A stretch of DNA of 64,000 nucleotides from NCBI GenBank assembly GCA_963920765.1, contig OY987252.1:5069966-5133965 (forward strand), written 5' to 3'. Positions within the stretch are counted from its first letter, which is position 1, and each line of letters opens with the position of its first letter. Shown piece after piece: positions 1 to 10,577 of the stretch. The notes beneath the pieces were generated by a model, which saw only the letters and a program-made list of their open reading frames with translations, searched no databases and was not told where the DNA came from. Origin of the DNA: Ulota crispa (lineage: Eukaryota > Streptophyta > Bryopsida > Orthotrichales > Orthotrichaceae). The position numbers were made by a program, and so were the translations under genes.

Positions 1-1115
1 TTATTTAAAATCTAAGGGTAACTCAAGTTAGAGAGCCATGTAATGGGTGACCATCTCACACGGTTCAGAGAGCACTTTCTTATGTGATGCGAGTGAATGT
101 GTACGGCATAGCTGGCATCAATTAAATTTTGACTCTATTTATGTTTCTATGATGGCCCAAGAACATGCTTATTCTTTAGCTGTAGAGAAACTTTGTAATT
201 GTGAGGTACCATTACAAGCTCAATATATACAAGTGTTATTTTGTGAAATAACTCAAATTTTAATTCATTTACTTGCTTTAACTACTCATGCTATGGATAT
301 GGGGCATTAACTCCGTTCCTGTGGGCCTTTGAAGAGCAAGAAAAACTTTTAGAATTTTATGAAAGAGTTTTAGGAGCCAAAAATGCATGCCAATTATGTA
401 CGACTAGGCGGAGTTGCACAAGACATGCCTTTGGGCTTAAGTGAAGATATTTTTCTATTTACACAACAATTTGCTTCTTGTATTGATGAAATAGAAGAAA
501 TGTTAACCAACAATTGTATTTGGAAACAGTGATTAGTTGATATTGGTACTGTTATTGCACAGCAAGCTTTGGATTAGGGATTTAGTGGTGTAATGTTAAG
601 AGGCTCAAGAGTATGCTGGGATTTGCAAAAATCAGCACCTTACGATGTTTATTACCAATTGATTTTTGATGTACCCGTAGGTACCATAAGAGATTGTTAT
701 GACCATTATTGTATTTGTATTGAAAAGATGCGACAAAGTATTCAAATCATTATGCAATGTGTTAATCAAATGCCTAGTGGCATGATTAAAGCGGATGATT
801 GTAAGTTATGTCCTCCTTCACGATCTCAAATGAAACAATCCATGGAATCTTTAATTCACCATTTCAAACCTTATACAAAAGGTTTTTCTGTACCAGTTTC
901 TTCTACCTATATTGCAGTAGAGGCACCTAAGGGAGAATTTGGTGTGTTTTTAGTCAATAATGGAACCAATTGTCCTTATTGTTGTAAAATAAGAGCACTT
1001 GGTTTTGGTCATTTACAAGGGCTTGATTTTATGTCCAAACATCACATGCTATCAGATGTTGTTACCATAATTGGTACTCAAGATATTGTTTTTGGAGAGG
1101 TAGATAGATAGAATT
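1..1115 (+). pseudogene. nad7: Nuclear copy (NUMT) of mitochondrial nad7, intron 3' end plus last exon
   Basis: Nad7 is the 49-kDa quinone-module subunit of mitochondrial complex I. Reading from about base 136 gives Nad7 from near residue 70 to its C-terminus: [16 protein letters not shown] at 148-195, then [29 protein letters not shown] and the end [12 protein letters not shown] with its stop at 1109-1111. The copy is dead: one base is lost near 304, one gained near 382, CGA has become TGA near 531 and TGG has become TAG near 576. Many Arg codons have become Cys, His or Gln (FASCIDE for FASRIDE, EEQEKLL for EEREKLL), which fits deamination of methylated CpG in the nucleus. Bases 33-66 are a group II intron domain V, so the copy came from mitochondrial DNA rather than spliced RNA. 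It probably extends left of the window. Its right limit past 1111 is unclear. Confidence 0.93.
33..66 (+). other. Group II intron domain V (relic of nad7 intron 209)
   Basis: This 34-base stretch starts GAGCC, ends GGTTC and can fold with a central GGGTGACC-type loop, the size and layout of a group II intron domain V. The following 70 bases would be domain VI and the 3' splice site. The Nad7 reading starts near 136, which matches the known intron position at codon 70. Lost CpG pairs have weakened the stem, as in the rest of the nad7 copy. Confidence 0.75.
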
Positions 1116-1929
1116 ACTATTTCACAGGTAGGAAGGGCCCTAATTTTCTAGAGCCAAAAAAGATTCTTTTCACAAAACTCAAAACGTCGCTGAATCATCT
1201 ATGATGACTCATCAACATAGCGTACGGAGAAGGATATACATAGCAAATTGCTACAGAATGCACTATTTTAAGGCTTTTCTTCTCCAAAGCTACACACTTT
1301 TTTATTTGTTTTATGAACAAAGAGCACAAAGGCAAAGGGTGTCTTGGCATTTTTCTTCTCCATGCCTTTTTGATAAGTAGAGAAAATAAGCTTGCAAAGG
1401 TCACAGAGCTCAATATATATATATATATCATTTTGCTGTCTGCTTTACCCTTGGCTTAGCAAATGACAGGGCCGGGTGGAACAGTGAAAGCGCCCGCGGC
1501 CCATCAAGATTATGGCATTCCTATGTAATGTCCTAAAAAAGCACTAATTTCATGATGTAACGACTAACTAAAATGCATTTTATTAAATCTTATAAGAATG
1601 CAAGCCTAGAGCACCAACTTGACACACACAAGATTGAATTGCTTAAAGAAAAGATCTTATATATAGAAAAAAATTTGAGATAAGAATACATAGAAAAAAG
1701 TGAAGAAAAAGCGCAAGAAGGGCGCAGCAACTCTATGATCTAGTCATAGTTCAATCCATCTTATTATAAGATGATAGCAAACCTTGCTGCACGCAATCAA
1801 TCATTGTAGATGAGACATTGATACAAATAAAAAAGGCAAATACACCATGACACTAAAACAATTAACTTTTTGTTTAAAAAAAAAGTCTGCTAGCAGAAAT
1901 TCATCAGGGTGTATTACTGTTTTTTGTCG
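1116..1929. other. No gene seen; A+T-rich spacer with a short TA run
   Basis: Nothing coding is recognisable. A (TA)n run lies near 1411-1428. A short GC-rich patch near 1468-1502 stands out from its surroundings. The sequence right after 1111 could still be mitochondrial spacer belonging to the nad7 copy, but I cannot confirm it. Confidence 0.4.
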
Positions 1930-2620
1930 AGGAGGTGGATCATGAAAAAATTACTCTACACAAAGTTGAGGTTTATTTTTCCCATGTAGGAGACCAAGTT
2001 AGATATGTGTGGGAGAATTTTCAAATTACTTAGAACTATACAACACATGGGAGAAAATAGTAAGTAAAAAGAAGTAGAGAATGAGTCAAATCACTAAATT
2101 GTTAAGAATTTAATTATTAAAATGAAAAAATGAAAATCCCAGTGGTCATAATGTTGTGATAAAAAAATCTAGTTCCATAGGTTTAGTTTTTTTCAAAAAT
2201 GTTAAAAATTCTAGAAATTAAAGGACTTCAAAGTTTGTTTTAGAGTAGAGAATCCATCACTGCCCACAAACTAAAGCATTTCATAACTTTCATCTCATCA
2301 ATTGAAGTGGAATGATTCAAAGCTTCCCACATATAAAAAAATCTAAAGGATCAATTTTAGATTTCTATTTTTAGAAAATACAAATTTTGAAGAAGTTTTT
2401 GGGCTTCCCAAATTGTCTTCCCTCCCTTGGGAAGCAAAAATTCTTGCATAACTTCTTTGTCAAATGTCAGAATGACGAAAAAATGAGATTCCTGGATAGG
2501 TCTTGGAATTTCCCACCTTCAATAAAAGTTTTAAAAATTCACAAAAAATAGATTAGCTATAGGTACATGCCCAAAATCTCAATTGTCCGCCAAGGGGACA
2601 GCTGGGCCTTTAGGGGTTAA
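1930..2620 (+). repeat. Dispersed repeat family, copy A
   Basis: Two blocks of this stretch (about 1930-2030 and 2440-2620) recur at 7915-8390, 38800-38995 and 45115-46057. Shared landmarks are GAGGTTTATTTTTCCC, GCATAACTTCTTTG, TAGGTACATGCCCAAA and CCAAGGGGACA followed by CCTTTAGGGGT. No coding capacity is seen. It is probably a non-autonomous transposon of unknown class. It abuts the CACTA end that finishes at 2786. Confidence 0.7.
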
Positions 2621-2786
2621 ACTCCATTAGGAACATCCCATTGGGAACAATTGGCCAACCAAATGACTACTAGTCATCTATCCATATGACTTGATTGGGA
2701 TGACTACCAAAAGTCTAATCAACTCCAATTTTTTTGGCTTTTTGGAGTCAGAACCTTAGTCATAAAAAGGCCATTTTCTTGTAGTG
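2618..2786 (-). mobile_element. CACTA transposon terminus (orphan end)
   Basis: Read on the minus strand from 2786 it begins CACTACAAGAAAATGG and continues with CTTTTTATGACTA, nearly the same as the two ends of the large CACTA element at 13592 and 37267. About 160 bases of subterminal sequence also match the 13592 end, including ATTGGGAACAATT and the ATGACT/AGTCAT motifs. No partner end is visible to the left, so this is either truncated or the right end of an element starting outside the window. Confidence 0.85.
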
Positions 2787-4008
2787 ACATTTCCATTGTA
2801 TTCAAATATTCTTTTTTTACTAGTTTTTATCTTGTACCTTTAAATTGCAACCAAATTTTTTTGCAATCTTGCTACATTATGTTTTGCATGTAGCTTGCCT
2901 AATCAATTAGGTTGTCTTATTCTAGACAATAACCTCTTGACTTAATGATTGGCCACTTGGAGGCAGTGCAAAATGTCAAGAATTTAATGTGGAACAACCT
3001 AAACGCAATATTTAGTGTAGCACCTAAACCCTTGAATGTCCAAGGCACCACATTTTGGAGTTCAAATTTTTTTAGGAAACTTTGAAATTTTGTTGAAAGC
3101 ACAGGTTTGATTGGTTTAAGGGTTTTTTTTGGAGAAGCTGTAGGCCAAAGTAAGCTTCAATGTTCAATTTAAAACTCCTCCATATTATATTCCAACTGTT
3201 TATGGTAGCAGCTAAACTGCAAGTGTACCTTTTGTGTCATGAAACTTGTCCCAAATAGTGTTGTGATTAGTGTAATGAATAATCACACGGCCAATGACAA
3301 GTTGCCACATTGAAAAAAAGAACATCAAGTTGAGAAAAAAATCAAGATTTCCCTTGGACACTCCCTTGGACACTCCCTTGGACAAGAAGGGTCCTCTTAC
3401 TAAATATTTGTTGTCTAACAAAATCTAAAAGTGCTTTTAGATTTATTCCACTTGGAATGTCAATTATAGATATAAGAGATCATTCACCATTGAAAAATCT
3501 TGCATTCATAATGATATTTTGTCAATAATTGAAGCTAAAAAGTTTCTTTGTATTACACATTTATACTTTGACAATTGCATCACAAGCTCATTTGTGAAAC
3601 TATGGTCCTGGATTTGGAAGAGGGGCCATTAGTTTTAAAGTAACAACAATACACACTAAAGCATCCCAAGTGGTTGTTTCCCAATTTTGTATCCAAAAGT
3701 TGCAAATTTGCATTGGATGTTTTGGACAACCCCATAAAAAAGCAAAAAAAATTTAATCACAATCATTCAGTCACATATATCTTCAAAAATCCACATGACC
3801 ATTCTAGAATCTTTTTTATGTTTGATAATGATCTTAGAAGGACAATTCAAAAACTTCAAAATTGCCTTCCAAAAACGAGAAAATCACCCTTGGATATTTA
3901 GGGGTAAAACATTGCTTGTTTGTCAATTACCCATGCTTGCCAACGGGCTGAAATCCACCAAGCTCTAAATTGAAAAAAATTGCTTCCATTTAATGGACTT
4001 GGTTGAGT
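2787..4008. other. A+T-rich region, no gene seen
   Basis: Open frames here are short and match nothing I recognise. A 12-base unit (CACTCCCTTGGA) repeats three times near 3357-3384. Nothing else is supported. Confidence 0.4.
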
Positions 4009-4371
4009 AAGGTAGGAGGCTCAAATTCAGAGTAAGCTCAAATTCAGAGCAGGCTCAAATTTGGAGCAGGCTCAAATTTGGAGCACCTCCTCAAACGTAC
4101 TCTTTATGTACATCTTGTTTTTCATAGCCCTTCAACAATGTACAGCTCCTGTACATTTGAGGAGGTGTTCCATTATAGAGCCCTATGGCCTTTCCACTTC
4201 AAATATTCATAACTAATTCCACAAAGTTCCAAAAAACATGAAACAACTTGGGTTAGATGCGGCTCGTTCTTATCTTTCAAGGAAAGTTTACTGAAAATCA
4301 TTTCAAGGAATTTCACCTACCCAAAATTCAGTTTCAGCCCTAAGATGCTCCATTTATGAGCCTCCTACCTT
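4009..4371. mobile_element. Candidate MITE with 15-bp inverted ends
   Basis: AAGGTAGGAGGCTCA at 4009-4023 is repeated exactly in inverted form at 4357-4371, 363 bases apart overall. Inside are four near-identical units of about 18 bases (CTCAAATTTGGAGCAGG type) at 4019-4086 and a second inverted pair (CACCTCCTCAAA / TTTGAGGAGGTG). No coding capacity is seen. I found no clear target-site duplication, so the class is open. Confidence 0.5.
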
Positions 4372-4439
4372 GCAGGGGGTGCACCTTCAAAACAATGATT
4401 ATTAAAATTTTAGCCAAAGGAGAGTGCATCTGACATGCA

Positions 4440-5352
4440 ACCAGTCAATTCAAAAGCCGTTCCTAGACTGGCGTTGCAGAACTATAGTTCATCATATTAG
4501 ATCCAAATGAGGCAAACAATAAGTAGCACAAAACTACGCAAACCCATATCCTCGGCTCACTACAAGTTGCCCAAACACGAACTGGCAGTCACATATCTAA
4601 ACCTGACCTACTCAATGTCCTAAAAAATCAGAAGCTACAAGCAGAACCGTTACCGGAATACTACATTCATACTACAGATACCGATTAACTAGTTACGTAG
4701 TCTACTTACATCCGGGGATCAGGTGTGTGACACATTCGAGACCTAGCATTGACGAAAATGACCAAGTAACAACAGCCACAAAGGTTGACTCGACATCTTG
4801 CAGGATGCAGTAAACAAAGTCCAATATTTTGTACAGATCTCAAATATAACCCAGAGCTGCTGACACGTGAACACAAAGCCCCATAACCTGCCAGGTCCAT
4901 TCTCTCCACAACAGCAGAAAGTCCATTCTTTCTCCAGCTCCACACCCAGCCCACGACGTCCATCCCAACAAACAAACGTAAAATTTAAAATAAAAAGACC
5001 CAAATCAAACTTGCGTCAATTTCTGTAAAATAAACCCCCACCATTCTACATTTTCATCTTTCCTCTCCATCGTACAGAGCCTTCCCACAAGGAAAAGGTT
5101 GAAATCTCGGCAAATTCAAAACACAATTTTCACCCTACTCATGGTGCCAAGCTCAAGCAAAAACCAGCACTGGTACTTTTCTTTGTCCATGATGGCTCCG
5201 CCATACCTGTGCGCTCCTCCTAAATCGCCTGCCCCTGTCCAAAGCTTGAGTAGCATCATTTCTTTTACGACCGTTATACACTCACCAACGCTCCACACGA
5301 ACCTACTCTCACAGTGCATCAACAGCACCAAGATAACACACCACCCACCCTT
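4440..5352 (-). other. Likely 3' UTR and downstream flank of NF-YB
   Basis: This stretch has higher G+C and more CpG than the transposon-derived surroundings and no match to any repeat in the window. Open frames on both strands are low-complexity and unlike any protein I know. It is best read as NF-YB 3' UTR plus flank. I did not find a convincing poly(A) signal. Confidence 0.4.
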
Positions 5353-6277
5353 CTACACTCCACGAGGCTGGTTCCCGCCAGACTGCATCGGCATCCCGTA
5401 CTGGGGCATAATCTGATGTGGTGAGTATATCAACCCCGGAGGAGGCTGCTGTCCATATGGCTGATGCTGCATCACCTGCATTGATGCCGGAATCCCATGC
5501 TGATGAATGTTGCCGCTCATCGTTCCGTTTATCCCGTTCATTCCGCCCGGAATACCCATGCCCATCGACCCCATTCCTCCTTGACTACTTTCCTTCCCTC
5601 CTGACTGGTCTCCACCTTTAGCCATGGAAGCCTTTTCACCTTCCAGCTCACGGTATTTATGCAAGTACACCTTGAGAGGCTCCACATAGTCCTCGAAACC
5701 AAGGGTGCTCATGGCCCACAGCAAGTCGTCGCCATTGATGGTCTTCCTTTTCTCACGCTGACATTTGTCGGACGCTTCACCTGCAGTCAGCGCTATGAGG
5801 TCATCCTAAATTTAAACCGAACAGAACGAGCTACGAACTGCGGCTCACTTAAGCCGTGCCACAGTACGCACAAGCAATGAGCTTGCACAACTAAGAAAGT
5901 CTAACGGGTGAAATAGATCCATAGAAGCGTTCACTCGTCACCATGCAACAACAGACCATGTTCTAATCTACTAGAAACGGTCTTCTTCACATCACATTCT
6001 ACAGTCAATTGCCAATCAGATACGTTACCGGAGACGTACCAGTAATAAAACTGATGAACTCCGACACACATTCCTGCACAGTCTCTTTGGCATCTTTAGA
6101 TATCTTTGCATTGGATGGCAGAGCCTTTTTCATGATCCGACTAACATTTGCGATGGGCAGAAAACGGTCCTGTTCCCGTACAGAGGCATCATGATCCCGG
6201 TAGTGACCTCCGGACTCATTGTCAGAATGCGGGCTGCTCTCCGGCGATCCAGCGTTGTGACCATAGCTGTCAGCCAT
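5353..6277 (-). CDS. NF-YB: NF-YB (CCAAT-binding factor subunit B / HAP3), two coding exons
   Basis: Encodes a 221-residue subunit of the trimeric CCAAT-box factor. NF-YB pairs with NF-YC through a histone fold, and NF-YA then joins and binds DNA in the nucleus. Coding exon 1 is 6277-6040 and exon 2 is 5780-5353. The 259-base intron has GTACGT at the donor and CTGCAG at the acceptor, and it splits the Gly codon of FITG. Residues 1-36 are a Ser/His-rich leader starting [20 protein letters not shown]. The histone fold spans about 37-125 ([18 protein letters not shown], then [20 protein letters not shown], then [20 protein letters not shown]). Lys61 stands where LEC1-type members have Asp, so this is the ordinary, non-LEC1 class. 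Residues 131-221 are a Gly/Met/Gln-rich tail ending GGNQPRGV. The frame is intact. An AG lies right before the ATG, so a 5'-UTR intron is possible. Confidence 0.96.
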
Positions 6278-7627
6278 CTGTCCTTATCTGGGTGGGTCTG
6301 TCACAGTCAGACTTTGCGTATGGTGTGCTTGTGGAATCAGTTCGTCAATTTCGACCCCCACGCCAGGGCCAGGCAGGAGAATGTTTACAATAAACGAGGA
6401 ACTGTGAATGCGAGCTGTCATTCAAACCCACAGAAAAGGTTAATGCACATATGTCAAGGTTACAGCATGCAAAAGCAATGGGACAAAATTCATGGAAGCA
6501 TTCCTAACCATAATGGACAAAAGCATCCACCACAGGCTGGCACAGCTGGAGAATCAAGTATCAAGCCACATTAGCCTTACAAATAAGCAAGGAGGCATAG
6601 AAAAACCGTCAAAAAGATACTGCCGTACTACCACAGATAGTACAGTCGTCCATACGACAACCGAAAATATTATAAGTGACAACCAAATCGAACGAAAGTG
6701 GGAGGGCAAAAAAAAGATTTGAAGTACCAAAACAGAACGTATAAAAACAGGCACAATTTGGTTTGGTCGGCAGAACCCTGACACACCTGAAAACGTAAAA
6801 CCGCTTCTCGAAAATCTCTAAAGAGTCACTCTGACTACAAAGCCTTCACCCACAACCTGCAAATTCAGTTAATTTATACCAACTTCCTGAAACCAGAAGC
6901 CTGCAAAAATGCAAGATGCAAGAACGATACTCCAGTCGCACGCAGAATCCTTCGAGACTCACTCGGTTGCCATATATTTGTGATCCTCACACTCAGGACA
7001 AACCTTGTTGGTCTAACAAGTCCTAACCGTGCTCGTCTAGCTCCAAAAACGAAAGCTGAAGACAGTAACAACACGTCCGCCACTCCACTTTCGTCCCTAT
7101 TCGCCCGATGTTTCTCCTCAGAACTCAATTACCAATTCGAGAATCAAATGACAAAGCGCCCCGAAACAATCCCAAGATAACTCGATAATATCAGCAGTAT
7201 ATAACGATATCGACCCAGGCGCAGTATTTCTATTACGCTCGACAAAAATGACTGATCAACGCTAGAGGGCCTTGAAAACATCCTCCAATCACAACTCAGC
7301 AACCCCAATCACGAAGATCGCCGGCAGATGCACCAAAAGAGCCCTATATCGCAACCACACGATACTCTCTACATTACTCGATAAGACGTAAAAAATCCTC
7401 AAAATAGATTCAAATAGCGCAGAAAAAGTAGTATTTCTGAGCAAGTGGGACGCACCGGGAGAGAAATGATAAACCAAACTGCTAGGTGGGCAGGCGATCG
7501 AGCAGACAGAGCGTAACAAACGAAGTCGGCGACAGATTCGTCAACAAAGACGATGCGAGAGAGGAGCGAAAAGGACAAGACACAGGATAGCGAGACCGGC
7601 CCACTGACCTCAGCAGGTGACTCCTTA
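6278..7627 (-). promoter_or_regulatory. Likely 5' UTR and promoter region of NF-YB
   Basis: The 1.35 kb upstream of the NF-YB start codon is single-copy, CpG-containing and free of transposon similarity. It ends where a Harbinger-like edge begins at 7628. Short open frames on both strands look accidental. The exact transcription start cannot be placed from sequence alone. Confidence 0.4.
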
Positions 7628-7735
7628 GGGCATCTGCAATGCACCCCGGGAAAACTCCCGGCAAGAATATCTGTACTTTAGACCGGTCTTTTAATCCCTA
7701 AATATCTGAGGCCTTTTTTGGGCTTTTAGGAATTT
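7628..7735 (+). mobile_element. PIF/Harbinger-like element edge
   Basis: GGGCATCTGCAATGCACCCC follows TTA at 7625-7627. The first 70 bases or so, including GGCAAGAAT and ACTTTAG, recur in inverted form ending at 39711, where the start GGGCATTTGC follows TAA on that strand. A TWA target next to GGGCATYTGC suits the PIF/Harbinger superfamily. No second end was found for either copy. Confidence 0.45.
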
Positions 7736-7914
7736 CTTTCAAATTGAGCAAAAAGGTAATATTATAATAAATTGTGTCAAGTTTTCTTGAATTGTAATCG
7801 TACAAATTCAAACTAGATATGTTAAAAATTCAATAAGAAAAGAGAACACAACAATATCACTCATGGATTGAAAGATTATAACGTTTGATCATGAGGTTGT
7901 GAACCTCTTAAGGA

Positions 7915-8390
7915 CCAAGCCCTTTTTTTTTGTGAAAATCACTAAAAATTGTCACTTTTGGGGAATGAGTTAAAAATTAGGGAAAAAAGATTTTATTGAA
8001 AATTCAACCGTAGGATCTTGCCCTAGACTACTAGAATTACTTGTGGAAAAAAAATTAGGTCATTTTGCATTGAGAGGAGTGAGATATTCAAAACTAAAGT
8101 GGAGACAAAAAGTTCTTTTCACTGCTACCTGAATTTTTTAGAAGCTATTGACCGCTCCTATAGCAAAAAAGTTACTCCACGGAAATGCAAGGTTTATTTT
8201 TCCCGTATAAAACACCAAGGTAGGTACATGTGGAAGAATTTTCAAATCAATTGGAGGTGTGCAATACACCTCAAAAAATCTTGCAATAAAAAAGGCTTTT
8301 GAAAAATGCAAATACACTATGCAAAATTGGAGGCTTTATGTAAAACTCAAAAATTTGAAATGCACTAATCAAAACGGTAGTACTTTAGTA
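7915..8390 (+). repeat. Dispersed repeat family, copy B
   Basis: Matches copy D (45115-45600) along its length: ATCACTAAAAATTGTCAC, TAGGATCTTGCC, GAGGAGTGAGAT, CACCGCTCCTATA-like and GCAAAATTGGAGGCTTTATG blocks recur in the same order. No protein is recognisable. Confidence 0.7.
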
Positions 8391-9743
8391 CTTTTTGTTT
8401 GCTACCATAAGAAAAAAAGAAAAATGTGCAATCCACCCAAAATAAACAAACTTTCAAATACTTCATGAGTTACATGAAATGGAGGGGTCAAGGCTCCAAA
8501 AAATGGGCTGAACCCCCCCACCTGATATGGCCCTCTATTCTAATTCTATTGGTCTTCAATGCAAGAATTGATGTCGTTCCCTTGATCTTTGTTGAACTTG
8601 TTCTCCTGGGAGAGAACGTTGGCCACGCTCCCAACTTCGTCAAAGCGCTCCTTCCGTGCTACTTCCGCTCGGCAATGTCATTGTAGCTTCATTGTTGCTC
8701 TCCTCCTGCGTTGCTCTAGCCTGGCAGCATTGTCGTCCTCCTGTCGCGCTCTTCTTGTTGTCCCGCTCCGCAGCGCCGTCGACGCTCCCTTGCTGCGCCC
8801 AATGCTCCTTTGATGCTCCTGTTGTTCCCGCTCATGTGTTCGTCATTCCCCTCCGCCCGTAATTCCCGCTGCTGCGGCTGCCGTTCTCGCGCTTGCATTT
8901 GTCACTCTCCCTTCTTGCTCCCATGTTCTCCTCCAGCAGCTCTAGACCTTGCTCCCCTCCTATGCTCTAACATTCCCCTGCATATACATTGGGATAATAA
9001 TGGATTACTGTACGTGCTTTTAGAAATTTGAAAAAACATTCTAGCAGTAAATTACTAGAGTTATTTTTTTGAACTCTAGTCCAAAGTTTCTTGCTCTTAT
9101 TCATTCAAACTCTAGTCTAGAGTTTCCTGCTCCTATTCATTTAGACTCTTGTCCAATTTGCTGCTTCTATTGATTCAAACTCTAATCTATGGTTTATGGC
9201 TTTCTTGTTAGACACCAAAACATTGTCAAATATTGTTCAGAACATAGTGGATTAGTTTTTTAGAAGAAAATGAACTCATAAATAATGGCTCATGAATTTA
9301 CCTTTACATAATTACTTTATAATTAGAAAAAATGTATGTTTCTCTATGAAATTCTCAAATACTAACACATAAAAATGTAAATAAAAGAGTAAGGGAAAAT
9401 TAAAAAATAGAATTTAGAAATTGAGCTTATCAAAAAATTTGAAGTCTCATTGAAGATCCTCATGGTATTTTTAGAAATAATCGGAGCAAAAACACATGAA
9501 CTTATTGTCACAAGATGGACAGTAAGTTTTCGGGCGTATTATGGGGAAGAACCCATCATTACATACGACGCATGAACCCCTTATTTTAGTGAATACCGAG
9601 TAGCATACTTTGCGGCTTGGAGTAGGTAGAGTCTTCAAACCCCAATTACATGTGAGGGCTTTACATAATTGGGTTCAAAATTGTAAGTACTTTGTTGATA
9701 TACAAGGAGGTTCTTTGCCTTTGCACTTGCCCATGTATATGAT
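8391..9743. other. Low-complexity C/T-rich patch and short tandem repeat; no gene
   Basis: 8600-8960 is a C+T-rich, CpG-containing patch whose open frames are Leu/Ser/Arg-rich in several frames at once, a sign of composition rather than coding. 9066-9200 holds about four diverged units of 40-50 bases built on AACTCTAGTC and TTGCTCYTATTCATT. The rest is A+T-rich with no gene seen. Confidence 0.45.
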
Positions 9744-10577
9744 ATACAATGACTACCAAAATTGTCTCAATGTATGCTTAGACGTCAAGTTTTTTCAATA
9801 TCTCTACTATATATAACTATATTTAAGTGACATTTTATCCTCACATTTTTTGTGTGTGATCCTTGTGCAATCATGATCAAGCATATCAAATTTCAGTTAT
9901 TAAAAACCAAAATCCTATTTTTGATTAAAAAAAATTGTGTCAAAATCAAAAAAGTTAATTAAATAACATTGGTGATGAATTTTTAAGATTTGATTGCATG
10001 GGTATGTTGGAGACATCTCTACGCACATCTTTGCTTCAAACAAATATTTCCAAGAAAATTCTAAAAGAATTCTAATTTAAAAAAAAATTTAGGCCAAATT
10101 TAATATAATTGATAATTCTTCATGGAATCTCTTTTTTAGCAAAATAACTCATATGTTGTGATTAAGTTTGTACCTTTAAACATGACAATATGTTTATTTT
10201 GCCAAAAAAAAAATTCCATGAAGAATTATCAATTTTACTAAATTTAGCCTAAAATTTAAAAATATTAGAATTTTTTTGGAAATATTTATTTAAAGCAAAG
10301 ATGTGCGTATATATGTCTCCAACATACCCGTGCAATCAAATCTTAAAAAAATCATCATCAATGTTTTTTAATCAACTTTCTTGATTTTGACACAAAATAA
10401 TTTACCAAAAATAGGATTTTGATTTTTAGCAACTAAAATTTGGTACGCTTGATCATGGTTGCACAAGGATCACATACAAAAAATCTGAGGATAAAATGCC
10501 ACTTGTAAATAGTGGAGATATGAAAAAAAACTTGGCGTCTAAGTAGACATTGAGACAATTCTGGTAGTCACTGTACA
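9744..10577. repeat. Large near-complete palindrome (834 bp) at the 3' end of a piggyBac relic
   Basis: The arms 9744-10165 and 10178-10577 are inverted copies with almost no spacer; the centre is near 10170. Matching landmarks include GACTACCAAAATTGTCTCAA on the left against its inverted form near 10550, TGTGATCCTTGTGCAA, GATTTGATTGCA, GTATGTTGGAGACAT and ATAATTCTTCATGGAAT. The right arm holds the last codons of the piggyBac transposase and the left arm holds an inverted duplicate of them. Confidence 0.88.

Noticed and set aside
4706-5331. Minus- and plus-strand open frames downstream of NF-YB
   Set aside because: They overlap each other in different frames, have no domain, and lie where the NF-YB 3' UTR is expected.
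8589-8898. Overlapping open frames on both strands in a G+C-rich patch
   Set aside because: All frames are open together because of C/T-rich composition; no domain, start context or splice signal supports a gene.
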